Source: Verrucomicrobiia bacterium (GTDB lineage: Bacteria > Verrucomicrobiota > Verrucomicrobiia > JABWAM01). Taken from it: a stretch of 64,000 bases of DNA. The stretch covers positions 46,532 through 110,531 of the forward strand of contig JADZFN010000036.1 of assembly GCA_020849895.1 (NCBI GenBank). Reading direction: 5' to 3'. Positions 47,271 to 55,919 of the stretch are shown here, piece after piece (positions within the stretch are counted from its first letter, which is position 1; every line of letters starts with the position of its first letter). The notes beneath the pieces were generated by a model. It was not told the DNA's origin, made no database searches, and worked only from the letters and a program-made list of their open reading frames with translations. The position numbers and the translations under genes are program-made.

Positions 47271-48650
47271 ATGGCCTCCCCCTTCTCCGAAAGCCTTCTC
47301 GCCGGCGCGGTCCGCCACGGATGGATCGCCTCCGAACAAGCCGAGAAGGCGCGCGCGGCCGAGGAAAGTCGGCCCGGCTTGGACCTTGCCGCGTGGCTGA
47401 TGGAGCAGGGCTGGCTCGGGAAGGAACATGTCGCGTGGCTCCTCGAGAACGGCGACGCCGGCGTTCCGGATGCCCAGGCCGCCCAGGCGGCTCGCGCGCC
47501 GACGGCCACGGTCACGGCTTCGGACGACGCGGTCCGCGTTCCCACGGACGTGAACTTCGAGGTGCGTCTGGATCCGGACGGCGCGTTCGCCCATCTCAAC
47601 GAGTATCTGCGCATCGGCCAGTTTTACGGAGCGTCGGACGTCCATCTCGGCGTGAACTGCCCGCCCATGATGCGACGGCACGGATGCCTCCAAACGATGT
47701 GGCCCAAGGCCCCGCCGCTCACGGCGATCCAGACACGCCGCCTGATGATGGGCTTCACCACCGACGCGCAGAAGCGGCTGCTCGACGAACGAGGGGACCT
47801 CGACTTCTGCTATGCGGTCGAGGGCCTCGGGCGGTTCCGCACAAGCGTCGTCCGTCAGCGGCTGGGACTCGACGGCGTGTTCCGCATCATCAATACGCAG
47901 ATCAAGACGATGGAGGAGCTGGGTCTCCCCGAGTCGCTGCAGGCGCTGACGAAGTTTCACAACGGGCTGATCCTCGTGACGGGCGCGGTGGGCAGCGGCA
48001 AGTCCACGACACTCGCGGCCTTTGTGGAAAAGGTGAATGCGGAACGGCGCGACCACATCATCACGATGGAGGACCCCATCGAGTATGTGTTCGAGCCCAA
48101 GGGCTGCCAGATCACCCAGCGCGAGGTGCATACGCATACGAACTCCTTCTCGACCGCGCTGCGCGCCGCGCTGCGCGAGGACCCGGATGTGATCATGGTG
48201 GGCGAGATGCGCGACCTGGAAACGATCCAGCTCGCGATCACCGCCTCGGAGACAGGCCACTTGGTTTTTGCGACGCTGCACACGAGCAGCGCGTCGCGGA
48301 CGCTCGACCGCATCCTCGACGTCTTCCCCATCGAGCAGCAGTCTCAGATCCGCACGATGGTCGCGGGATCTCTGCGCGGCATCATCAGCCAGCAGCTCGT
48401 CCCGCGCCTGGATGGTCATGGGCGAGTCCTCGCGCTCGAAATTCTGGTGAACAACCCCGCCGCGCAAGCCCTGATCCGCGACGGGAAGACCTTCATGCTT
48501 CCGGGCGTGATCCAGACCGGCAAGAAGCTCGGCTGCAAACTCATGGACGACTCGCTCGCGGAGCTGATGGAAGGCGGATTGATCGCGCCCCAGGAGGCCT
48601 ACGACCGGGCGACCGAAAAACAGCGGTTCAAGCATCTCATCGAGGAATGA
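47271..48650 (+). CDS. PilT/PilU-family secretion ATPase with N-terminal extension
   Basis: A hexameric type IV pilus retraction-type ATPase, 459 residues. Residues 1-110 form an extension (AWLMEQGWLGKEHVAWLLE) like the N-terminal helical region of GspE/PilB proteins. The core has ASDVHLGVNCPPMMRRHG, LILVTGAVGSGKSTTLAAFV (Walker A), IITMEDPIEYVFEPKGCQITQREV (Asp box), ALREDPDVIMVGEMRD (Walker B) and GHLVFATLHTSSA (His box). PilT itself lacks such an extension. Immediately followed (3 bases) by a second pilT. No pilin, PilB or PilC gene is near. Confidence 0.9.
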   Translation: MASPFSESLLAGAVRHGWIASEQAEKARAAEESRPGLDLAAWLMEQGWLGKEHVAWLLENGDAGVPDAQAAQAARAPTATVTASDDAVRVPTDVNFEVRLDPDGAFAHLNEYLRIGQFYGASDVHLGVNCPPMMRRHGCLQTMWPKAPPLTAIQTRRLMMGFTTDAQKRLLDERGDLDFCYAVEGLGRFRTSVVRQRLGLDGVFRIINTQIKTMEELGLPESLQALTKFHNGLILVTGAVGSGKSTTLAAFVEKVNAERRDHIITMEDPIEYVFEPKGCQITQREVHTHTNSFSTALRAALREDPDVIMVGEMRDLETIQLAITASETGHLVFATLHTSSASRTLDRILDVFPIEQQSQIRTMVAGSLRGIISQQLVPRLDGHGRVLALEILVNNPAAQALIRDGKTFMLPGVIQTGKKLGCKLMDDSLAELMEGGLIAPQEAYDRATEKQRFKHLIEE

Positions 48651-48653
48651 TCC

Positions 48654-49754
48654 ATGGCGAAGATTGACGCTTTTTTCGACAAGATGGTGGAGCGAGGTGC
48701 GTCCGATCTCCACCTGCGCGAAGGGCAGGTCCCGAACATCCGCCTCTACGGCGACCTCGTCCCCCTGACGGAGCATCCCCTGTCGCACGACGAAATCGTG
48801 GACCTCATGCGCGAAGCGGCGGGCGAAGACCGATGGAAGCTCTTCGAGGAGCGCGGAGACCTCGACTTTGCCTACGAGAAAGACGAGCACGCGCGGTTCC
48901 GCACGAACTACATGCGCCACGTCCACGGGATCGGCGCGCTCTACCGCCTTATCCCGACGCGCATTCTGCCCCTCGAGGTGCTCGGCGCGCCGGAGGTGGT
49001 GAAGTCCTTCGCCCGCCTGCGCGGCGGGTTGGTGCTCGTCACGGGCCCGACGGGCAGCGGCAAGTCCACCACGCTGGCCGGACTCATTGACCACATGAAC
49101 GAGAACTTCGCGCGGCACATCGTGACCATCGAGGAGCCGATCGAGTTCGTGCACCGCAACAAGCTCAGCGTGATCACCCAACGGGAGGTGCCCGTCCACA
49201 CGCCGAGCTTTGCCGCGGGGTTGAAGGCGGCCCTGCGCGAAGACGCCGACGTGGTGCTCGTCGGCGAGATGCGTGACCTCGAGACCATTGCGCTGGCGCT
49301 GACCGCCGCCGAGACCGGCCTGCTCGTCTTCGGCACGCTCCATACGAACAACGCGCGCAAGACGGTGGACCGCATCATTGACGTCTTTCCGTCGGACCGT
49401 CAGCCGCAGATCCGCACGATGCTCGCCTCCTCACTCCGCGGGGTGGTCGCCCAGCTCTTGCTGCGACGAAGCGACAAGCCCGGGCGCATCGCCACGTTCG
49501 AGGTGCTCGTCGGCACACTCTCGGTGTCCTCCATCATCCGGGAAGGCAACACGGGAAAGCTCACCGACGTCCTCATGAGCGGCAAGGCCGAAGGGATGCA
49601 GATCATGGACGACGCGATCATGACCCTCCTCGAAGACGGCATCGTCTCAGGCGAGGAAGCCTACATGAAATCCATCGAGAAAATCCGCTTCGCCGAATAT
49701 CTCCCCGGAGCGGAGGATGAGGAGGAAGGGAAGGGAAAGAAAAAGAGGAAATAG
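48654..49754 (+). CDS. pilT: Type IV pilus twitching motility ATPase PilT
   Basis: Retraction motor, 366 residues. Core: ERGASDLHLREGQVPNIRLYGDL, GGLVLVTGPTGSGKSTTLAGLI (Walker A), HIVTIEEPIEFVHRNKLSVITQREV, ALREDADVVLVGEMRDLETI (Walker B), GLLVFGTLHTNNARKTVDRI (His box), and RTMLASSLRGVVAQLLLRR, close to the AIRNLIRE-type region that PilT needs for retraction. The C-terminal 20 residues are acidic then Lys-rich. Translated right after the preceding paralogue, so the two probably form a mixed or paired retraction system like PilT/PilU. Confidence 0.94.
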   Translation: MAKIDAFFDKMVERGASDLHLREGQVPNIRLYGDLVPLTEHPLSHDEIVDLMREAAGEDRWKLFEERGDLDFAYEKDEHARFRTNYMRHVHGIGALYRLIPTRILPLEVLGAPEVVKSFARLRGGLVLVTGPTGSGKSTTLAGLIDHMNENFARHIVTIEEPIEFVHRNKLSVITQREVPVHTPSFAAGLKAALREDADVVLVGEMRDLETIALALTAAETGLLVFGTLHTNNARKTVDRIIDVFPSDRQPQIRTMLASSLRGVVAQLLLRRSDKPGRIATFEVLVGTLSVSSIIREGNTGKLTDVLMSGKAEGMQIMDDAIMTLLEDGIVSGEEAYMKSIEKIRFAEYLPGAEDEEEGKGKKKRK

Positions 49755-49839
49755 GGGGAATGGAATTCCGGAGTGTTTCCCGCCCAACTTTCTTGTCGCG
49801 GCGGCGGGATGGGAGTAGGCTCCAGCCACGGAGGTTTTT

Positions 49840-50682
49840 ATGGTCAAAACGATTCTGGTTTGCGTGGACGCGTCGAAGTACGCCGAAGCGACCGCGGGCG
49901 CGGCCATCTGGCTCGCGAAAGCGTTCGGGGCCCGGCTGCGCGCGCTGAGCGTGGCCGACACCCGTCTGCTCGAAGGGCCGTGGCTCGCCGATCTCTCCGG
50001 CATGACGGGCGCTCAGCCTTTCCGCGCCCTCGTCCCCCGATTCGAGGAGGTGCTCAAGGAGAAGGCGTGCGGCGCCGCCCAAGCGGTGACCCTCGCCGCC
50101 GCCCGCGAGGGCGTCTCCTGCTCCGCCGAAACGCCGATGGGCCGGCTCATCGGCGAAATCCTCGAAGCCGAACGCACGGCCGATCTCGTCGTCATGGGAC
50201 AGCGGGGCGAAGGCTTCGAGACGACGGGCGAATGGCTCGGCTCGAACGTCGAGCGCGTCGTCCGAAAATCCGTCAAGCCCTGCCTGATCACGCCCGCCGC
50301 GTTTCATCCCGTCCGCCGCATCCTCGCCGCCTACGACGGCAGCGGGCACGCGAGCCGCGCCCTGGGGACCGCGTTCGAACTCGCCCGGGCGCTCAAAGCG
50401 GGTCTGACGGTGCTCACCGTCGCGAGCGGCGGGGACGAAACCCGGCGGACGCAGTTGCTCGGCGAGGCGCTCGACCTTGCGAAACAGCAGGGCGTCGTCG
50501 CGGATTCCCTGGCACTGGACGGGGCGCCGGAGATACGGATCGTCGAGGCCGCCCGCGGGCGGAAATTCGATCTCATCGTGATGGGCGCTTATGGTCACAC
50601 GCGTCTGCGCGAACTCGTTCTCGGCAGCGTCACCAACCACGTCATCCGCACGAGCGAAGCGCCGGTGCTGCTCGTCCGATAG
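49840..50682 (+). CDS. Tandem universal stress protein
   Basis: A 280-residue protein of two fused Usp domains. Domain 1 (1-145) starts KTILVCVDASKYAEATAGAA and ends near ERVVRKSVKPCLITP. Domain 2 (150-280) starts ILAAYDGSGHASRALGTAF and ends DLIVMGAYGHTRLRELVLGSVTNHVIRTSEAPVLLVR; its G-2x-G-9x-G(S/T) pattern is an ATP-binding signature. Domain 1 has MGQRGEG in the equivalent place, a partial match. A stress or energy-sensing role is usual for the family. It stands alone between pilT and the convergent dnaK. Confidence 0.88.
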   Translation: MVKTILVCVDASKYAEATAGAAIWLAKAFGARLRALSVADTRLLEGPWLADLSGMTGAQPFRALVPRFEEVLKEKACGAAQAVTLAAAREGVSCSAETPMGRLIGEILEAERTADLVVMGQRGEGFETTGEWLGSNVERVVRKSVKPCLITPAAFHPVRRILAAYDGSGHASRALGTAFELARALKAGLTVLTVASGGDETRRTQLLGEALDLAKQQGVVADSLALDGAPEIRIVEAARGRKFDLIVMGAYGHTRLRELVLGSVTNHVIRTSEAPVLLVR

Positions 50683-50749
50683 GCCGAACGCGCGCGGCGC
50701 GCCTCGCGCCTCTGCCGCTTGTTCGCAAGCGCCCTCCGAATCGTCCTCG

Positions 50750-52591
50750 TTACGGTTCCTTCGCGGCGCGCGAGAGAGAGGCGTCCAGGAACAGAGTGGC
50801 GAGGCGCTGGGTGGCGTCGTCGAGGGCGCCGTTCGCCTGCTTGAGCAGGGTCGCGTTGCCGACTTTCGTCTTCGCGTCCTCGGTCTCGAGCGCCGCTTCC
50901 ACTTCGTGGAGGGCGACTTCGATCTTCCCGCGTTCAACGGGATCGAGCGTCGCGCCCACCTCGCCCAACGCATGGCGCGTAGCCTTGAGCATGTCGCCAG
51001 CCTTGATCTTCGCGTCAATCCACTGCCGTTGCGCGAGATCGTCGAAGGCGTGCTCCACGGATTCGGAGATCATCTTTTCGACCGCCTCGTCGGAGACGTC
51101 CACAGCGGATTTCATCTCGACGACCTTCTCGACGCCGGTCTTCACGTCGCGGGCGAGGACGTGGAGGATGCCGTTCGCGTCAATCTCGAACTGGACGCCG
51201 ACGCGCGGAACGCCTTTCGGGGCGGGAGAAAAGGCGATCTCGAAGCGCCCGAGCGACCAGTTGTCTTTCGCCAGCTCGCGCTCGCCCTGAAGGACGTGGA
51301 TGAGCATCGAGCGCTGGCGGTCCACAGCGGTGGTGAACATCTCGCCCGCCTTGATCGGGATCGTCGAGTTGCGCGGGATGATCGCGTTCATCAGCCCGCC
51401 GAATGTCTCGATGCCGAGCGAGAGCGGGGTGACGTCCAGCAGGAGCATGTCCTTGAATCCGCCCGAAAGGATTTCCCCCTGGATCGCGGCGCCGAGCGCG
51501 ACGGCCTCGTCGGGGTTGACGGTCGTGTTCGGCTCGCGGCCGAAGATTTTTTCCACGAGGCGGCGCACGAGCGGCATGCGCGTCTGGCCGCCGACGAGGA
51601 CGACCGCGGCGAGGTCGGCAGGTTGAAGCTTCGCGTCGGCGAGGGCGCGCAGGCAGTTGGCGCGGGTGCGCTCCACGAGGTCGTGCGTGAGCGCCTCGAC
51701 CTTTTCCCGGGAAAGGCGGGTGGAGAAACTGAAGTCCGCGGCGAGGAAGGGGAGCGAAACCTCGGTCTCCTCCTTGTCGGAAAGCTCGCGCTTGGCCTTC
51801 TCGGCGGCTTCGCGGACGCGCGCGACGAGGACCGGATCATCCGCGGGCTTTGCGGGCGCACCGGACGCGGCGGCGACGAGGGTGAGCAAATGGTCCGCGA
51901 TCCGGCGGTCGAGGTCGTCGCCTCCGAGACGGGTGTTGCCGTGGGTGGACAGGACCTGGAAGGCGCCTCCGTCGAGCTCGAGGATCGAGATGTCGAACGT
52001 GCCGCCGCCGAGGTCGTACACGGCGATCTTCGAGCGGATGCCGAGTTTGTCGAGGCCGTATGCGAGCGCCGCGGCGGTCGGCTCGTTGATGATGCGCTCG
52101 ACGACGAGGCCGGCGAGTTCACCCGCCTTCTTGGTCGCGTTGCGCTGCGCGTCGTTGAAGTAGGCGGGAACCGTGATCACGGCGCGAGACACCTCGACGC
52201 CGAGCATGCGTTCGGCGTCGCGCTTGAGCTTGGCGAGGATGCGCGCCGAGATTTCCTCGGGACGCCATGCGCGCCCGCGGACCGGAATTTCGACGGGGCC
52301 GGCGTCCGACCCGCGCACGAGGTAGGAGAGGAGCATCTCCTCGGAGGGAATTTCGGCGCCGCGCCGGCCCATGAAACGCTTTACGGAGTAGACCGTCTCG
52401 CGCGGGTGCAGCGCGCGGGCGCGGCTCGCTTCGACGCCCACGAGGGGTTCGGCGTCGCCCTCGGGAAAGTGGACGACCGAAGGAGTGAGGCGGCGGCCTT
52501 CGGCGTCGGCGATCACATAAGGCATGCCCGCCTCCACCGTGGCGACGAGGGAGTTGGTTGTGCCGAGGTCAATGCCGACGATGGGAGCCAT
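50750..52591 (-). CDS. dnaK: Hsp70 chaperone (DnaK-type)
   Basis: ATP-dependent chaperone of 613 residues. Nucleotide-binding domain: MAPIVGIDLGTTNSLVATVE, VITVPAYFNDAQRNATKKAG, INEPTAAALAYG, VYDLGGGTFDISILEL, LVGGQTRMPLVR. Substrate domain: LLLDVTPLSLGIETFGGLM, and EIDANGILHVLARD. The acidic C-terminal motif of classical DnaK is absent and the lid is short. No grpE or dnaJ lies near, so this may be a second Hsp70 rather than the housekeeping copy. It diverges from a sigma-70 factor gene; no CIRCE inverted repeat was seen in the 124-base gap. Confidence 0.93.
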   Translation of the reverse strand: MAPIVGIDLGTTNSLVATVEAGMPYVIADAEGRRLTPSVVHFPEGDAEPLVGVEASRARALHPRETVYSVKRFMGRRGAEIPSEEMLLSYLVRGSDAGPVEIPVRGRAWRPEEISARILAKLKRDAERMLGVEVSRAVITVPAYFNDAQRNATKKAGELAGLVVERIINEPTAAALAYGLDKLGIRSKIAVYDLGGGTFDISILELDGGAFQVLSTHGNTRLGGDDLDRRIADHLLTLVAAASGAPAKPADDPVLVARVREAAEKAKRELSDKEETEVSLPFLAADFSFSTRLSREKVEALTHDLVERTRANCLRALADAKLQPADLAAVVLVGGQTRMPLVRRLVEKIFGREPNTTVNPDEAVALGAAIQGEILSGGFKDMLLLDVTPLSLGIETFGGLMNAIIPRNSTIPIKAGEMFTTAVDRQRSMLIHVLQGERELAKDNWSLGRFEIAFSPAPKGVPRVGVQFEIDANGILHVLARDVKTGVEKVVEMKSAVDVSDEAVEKMISESVEHAFDDLAQRQWIDAKIKAGDMLKATRHALGEVGATLDPVERGKIEVALHEVEAALETEDAKTKVGNATLLKQANGALDDATQRLATLFLDASLSRAAKEP

Positions 52592-52715
52592 GGTTTAAAA
52601 AGGGGGGGCGGAGCGTTGCGCCGGGAAATGGGGCTGACTTCGCGTGGCGCTTTTGGTAGGCATGCAATCTATCCGAGAACCCGGTTCGTGCAACCCGCCG
52701 TCCGGGGATTCGCCC

Positions 52716-53651
52716 ATGCCCCGAGAATCCGCCAAGAGCCCTCCCCGTCACGATTCCGACGAAGGGAGCCTGAAGATCTACCTCCGGGAGATCGCCCAGA
52801 CGGCCCTGCTCACGCGGCAGGAGGAGATCTCCCTCGCGAAGCGCATCCGCCGGGGCGATGCCGCGGCGCGGGCGCACATGATCCAGGCCAACCTTCGGCT
52901 CGTCGTGAAGATCGCACACGACTACGCGAACCTTGGTCTCCCGATCGAAGACCTGATCTCCGAGGGGAACATCGGCCTGATGAAGGCCGTGGAGCGCTTC
53001 GATCCGCACCGCGGTGTCAAGCTCTCCACCTATGCGGCCTGGTGGATCAAGCAATCCATCAAACGCGCGCTCGCCAATCAGTCCAAGACCATCCGCCTTC
53101 CCGTGCACGTGGTGGACAAGCTCTCCCGCATCCGCAAGGTGTCCGCAAAGATGGCGGACGTCCTCGGACGTGAACCGAACGACGAGGAGATTTCCGAGGA
53201 GATGGGTATCCCGCAGCACAAGATCTCTCAGCTCAAAACCGTTTCGCTCCGCCCCTCGTCGCTCGACGCCCCCGTGGGCGACGACGACCGCGCCGCGTTC
53301 GGGGAGATCGTCGCCGACGAGTCGGCGCTCGACCCCTTCGAGATGCTGCGCGACAAGGCCCTGCGGAAGGATGTCCTCGAAATCGTCGAGGAGCTCGACG
53401 AACGCGAGCGCGCGATCCTCGTCGCCCGCTTCGGGCTCGACGGCGCAAAGCCGCTCACCCTCGAAATCATCGGGCGCAAATTCAAGGTCACCCGCGAGCG
53501 CATCCGCCAGATCCAGAACCTCGCCCTCCGGAAAATCCGCGCGCTGCTCCAGCAGCAGGACATCCCCTCGCGCGATCTCGATGGGGAAGATGTGTTCGTC
53601 GGAGGGGACGCCGCGGAAGCGCCTCCGCCTCGCCGCCCTCGGATTTCATGA
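52716..53651 (+). CDS. Sigma-70 family RNA polymerase sigma factor
   Basis: A 311-residue group 1/2 type sigma factor without region 1.1. Region 1.2 is SLKIYLREIAQTALLTRQEE; region 2 has ANLRLVVKIAHDYANLGLP, EGNIGLMKAVERFD and YAAWWIKQSIKRALA; region 3 contains RLPVHVVDKLSRIRKV; region 4.2 is TLEIIGRKFKVTRERIRQIQ (canonical TLEEVG). The lack of 1.1 suggests an alternative, stress or stationary-phase factor. The ATG at 52716 is preferred to 52644 or 52662. It overlaps apt by four bases (ATGA) and diverges from dnaK, so a heat or stress role is a reasonable guess. Confidence 0.9.
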   Translation: MPRESAKSPPRHDSDEGSLKIYLREIAQTALLTRQEEISLAKRIRRGDAAARAHMIQANLRLVVKIAHDYANLGLPIEDLISEGNIGLMKAVERFDPHRGVKLSTYAAWWIKQSIKRALANQSKTIRLPVHVVDKLSRIRKVSAKMADVLGREPNDEEISEEMGIPQHKISQLKTVSLRPSSLDAPVGDDDRAAFGEIVADESALDPFEMLRDKALRKDVLEIVEELDERERAILVARFGLDGAKPLTLEIIGRKFKVTRERIRQIQNLALRKIRALLQQQDIPSRDLDGEDVFVGGDAAEAPPPRRPRIS

Positions 53652-54175
53652 ACGACTCCCTTACGCGCCTGAAGAACGCCGTCCGCGACGTGCCGGATTT
53701 TCCCATCCCGGGCATCGTATTCAAGGACATCACGCCCATCCTCGCCGATCCGAAGCTGCTCGCCACCGCGGTGGAGTGGTTCGCCGATCAGGCGCGCGGG
53801 CAGGGCGTGGATGCCGTCGTCGGCATTGACGCGCGCGGGTTCATTTTCTCCGGCGCGGTCGCGCACGCGCTCGGAGTGGGCCTCGTGCCGGTGCGGAAGA
53901 AGGGCAAACTTCCCTGGAAGACCGAGTCGGTGCGTTACGCCCTCGAATACGGAGAGAACGAACTCCAGATCCATCAGGACGCCTTCGCAGCCGCCAAACG
54001 CGTCTGCATCGTGGACGATCTCCTCGCCACCGGCGGCACGGCGCTCGCCGCCGCCCGTCTCGCCGAAAAGGCCGGAGGCGAGGTGGCGGGATTCGCCTTT
54101 CTCATCGAGCTGAGGTTCCTCAAGGGACGCGAGAAGCTCGCCGCTTACCCGGTGGCCTCGGCGATCGCGTATTGA
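53648..54175 (+). CDS. apt: Adenine phosphoribosyltransferase
   Basis: Purine salvage enzyme, adenine plus PRPP to AMP. Length 175. N-terminal VPDFPIPGIVFKDITPILAD, then GIDARGFIFSGAVAHALG, PVRKKGKLP, and the PRPP loop RVCIVDDLLATGGTALAAA. Starts inside the stop of the sigma gene (ATGA) and its own stop shares a base with the next ATG, so sigma-apt-L,D-transpeptidase are tightly coupled. Confidence 0.95.
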   Translation: MNDSLTRLKNAVRDVPDFPIPGIVFKDITPILADPKLLATAVEWFADQARGQGVDAVVGIDARGFIFSGAVAHALGVGLVPVRKKGKLPWKTESVRYALEYGENELQIHQDAFAAAKRVCIVDDLLATGGTALAAARLAEKAGGEVAGFAFLIELRFLKGREKLAAYPVASAIAY

Positions 54176-54837
54176 TGCCGCCGACCGCGCTTGCGTGGCT
54201 GGCGGCCGGGTTTTTCGCCATGAAAGGGCTCCCTCAGGCTTTCCTCGAACACCTCGGTGAACGTGGGGTCGCACGGACCGCGCGCGTCCTCATCGTCCGT
54301 CCTTCCAACCAAACGCTCCTCCTTTTCGAAAACGGCAGAAGACCGGTCGCGTGGCCCGTCTCGACCGCCGAAAAAGGGCTGGGAGAGAAACAGCACAGCT
54401 ATCAAACTCCGCGCGGCCTGCATCGCATCCGGAAAAAGATCGGCGCAGGCCTGCCGAAGGGCGCAATCTTCGACAGTCGCGAGTTCCAAGGCGAAATATG
54501 GAGGCCTCCGCCGCCGCGGCCGCCCCCGCCTTTCGTCGCCGTCGGCCGTGCGGTCGAAGCCCTCCCTCCGCTGCCCGACGTCGTGACGAGTCGGATCCTA
54601 TGGCTCGAGGGGCTTGAACCCGGGAAAAACGCCGGCGCGGACGAGGAGGGCACGCTCGTGGACTCGTACGAACGCTATATCTACATCCATGGGACGAACT
54701 CGGAGAAGCTCGTCGGGAAGCCTGTTTCACGCGGTTGCATCCGGATGCATAACGACGCGGTGATCGCGCTCTTCGACCGCGTCGAACTCGGCGACCTCGT
54801 TTGGATCGAGGATACAAAAGGGGACGGAAGACGATGA
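54175..54837 (+). CDS. L,D-transpeptidase (YkuD domain)
   Basis: Cell-wall cross-linking enzyme, 220 residues. The catalytic block is YIYIHGTNSEKLVGKPVSRG followed by CIRMHN: the conserved His, then SRGCIRM with the nucleophilic Cys. Before it lie the YkuD strands LIVRPSNQTLLLFENGRR and YQTPRGLHRI. An unusual Pro-rich loop (RPPPPRPPPPF) interrupts the middle. The N-terminus is weakly hydrophobic but I see no clear signal peptide, although the domain should work in the periplasm. The start ATG overlaps the apt stop by one base. Confidence 0.88.
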   Translation: MPPTALAWLAAGFFAMKGLPQAFLEHLGERGVARTARVLIVRPSNQTLLLFENGRRPVAWPVSTAEKGLGEKQHSYQTPRGLHRIRKKIGAGLPKGAIFDSREFQGEIWRPPPPRPPPPFVAVGRAVEALPPLPDVVTSRILWLEGLEPGKNAGADEEGTLVDSYERYIYIHGTNSEKLVGKPVSRGCIRMHNDAVIALFDRVELGDLVWIEDTKGDGRR

Positions 54838-54886
54838 ACCCCCTGCGTACGGAGCGGCGGAAACTCGGGGCGGCGTTTCTCACCGC

Positions 54887-55870
54887 GTGAATTCTCCCGG
54901 CTCCTCCCAAGCGGCGCTCGTCGCCACGCTCGGCGGGTTCGCGGCGATCCTCCTCTGGAGCACCTCCATCGCCCTTGTGCGCTCGACCACTGAAGCGTTC
55001 GGCGTCCTCGGCGCCGCGGCCGCCGCCTACACGGTGGCCGGCGGGTTGAGCTTGGCGCGCCTCGCCGCATCGCGCACGCGCCGCGCGCGTGTACGCCGGC
55101 TGCCGAAAAACTATCTCATCGGCTGCGGCAGCGCGATGGCAGCCTACGTGCTCACCAGCTATCTCGCCTTTGGGAGCGCCCGCAGCCGGCAGCAAACCCT
55201 GGAAGTCGCCCTCGTCCATTACCTCTGGCCGGCGCTGACCGTCCTTTTCTCCGTCATTTTTCTCCGCGTGTCCGCGCGCCGATGGCTTTTTCCCGCGACT
55301 CTGCTCTGCCTCGCGGGAGTGGAACTCGGCATGCGTCCAACGGACGGCGTCGGTGCGGCGCGCCTCCTTGAAAACCTGGCGGAGCATCCTGCCGCCTATG
55401 CGCTGGCTCTCCTCGCCGCGATCGCCTGGGCGCTCTACTCGACGCTGACCCGCCGCTGGGCGTCCGCGGAAGGAGACGGTGGGATTGACGTTTTCCTCGT
55501 CGGCACCGGCGCGCTCGTCGCCACGGCATTTCTCCTTTCCGGGGCGACGATGCCCACGCCCAGCCTCCGCGCGGCGGTCGAAGCCGCCCTTCTGGGAGCA
55601 TTCACCTGGATCTCCTATACGCTCTGGGATCAGGCGATGCGCCGGGGCAACCTGATCCTCGTCGTCATCGCCTCCTATTTCACGCCCCTGCTGGCCATAG
55701 GATTTGCCGGGCTTTACCTTCGTGTGGCGCCTCCGCCGATCCTCTGGCTGGGTTGCGCACTGCTCGTTGCGGGATCGTTTCTGAGCTGGTGGTCCGTGCG
55801 CCCTTCTGCCGATTCGCCGGAGGCGCCGGAGAGATTGCGGAAGAGTTCGCCCCGCTGCACCGGAGGCTGA
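54887..55870 (+). CDS. EamA/DMT family exporter (YddG-like)
   Basis: A 327-residue ten-helix inner-membrane exporter. Two EamA halves are visible; VALVHYLWPALTVLFSVIFL and the second-half ALLGAFTWISYTLWDQAMRRG resemble the aromatic amino acid exporter YddG. PPILWLGCALLVAGSFLSWW is the last helix. The GTG at 54887 is the likely start; there is no good SD close by, and the gene may depend on upstream translation. It lies 49 bases after the L,D-transpeptidase and converges on the solute-binding gene. Substrate not proven. Confidence 0.83.
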   Translation: MNSPGSSQAALVATLGGFAAILLWSTSIALVRSTTEAFGVLGAAAAAYTVAGGLSLARLAASRTRRARVRRLPKNYLIGCGSAMAAYVLTSYLAFGSARSRQQTLEVALVHYLWPALTVLFSVIFLRVSARRWLFPATLLCLAGVELGMRPTDGVGAARLLENLAEHPAAYALALLAAIAWALYSTLTRRWASAEGDGGIDVFLVGTGALVATAFLLSGATMPTPSLRAAVEAALLGAFTWISYTLWDQAMRRGNLILVVIASYFTPLLAIGFAGLYLRVAPPPILWLGCALLVAGSFLSWWSVRPSADSPEAPERLRKSSPRCTGG

Positions 55871-55919
55871 TTCGACCGCCGAGAGGCGGCGCGTGGCGGA
55901 TGGCCGCCCTCCGGCCGCG

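Noticed and set aside
52592..52715. CIRCE element in front of dnaK
   Set aside because: The inverted repeat GCACTC-N9-GAGTGC expected for HrcA control is not present in the gap.
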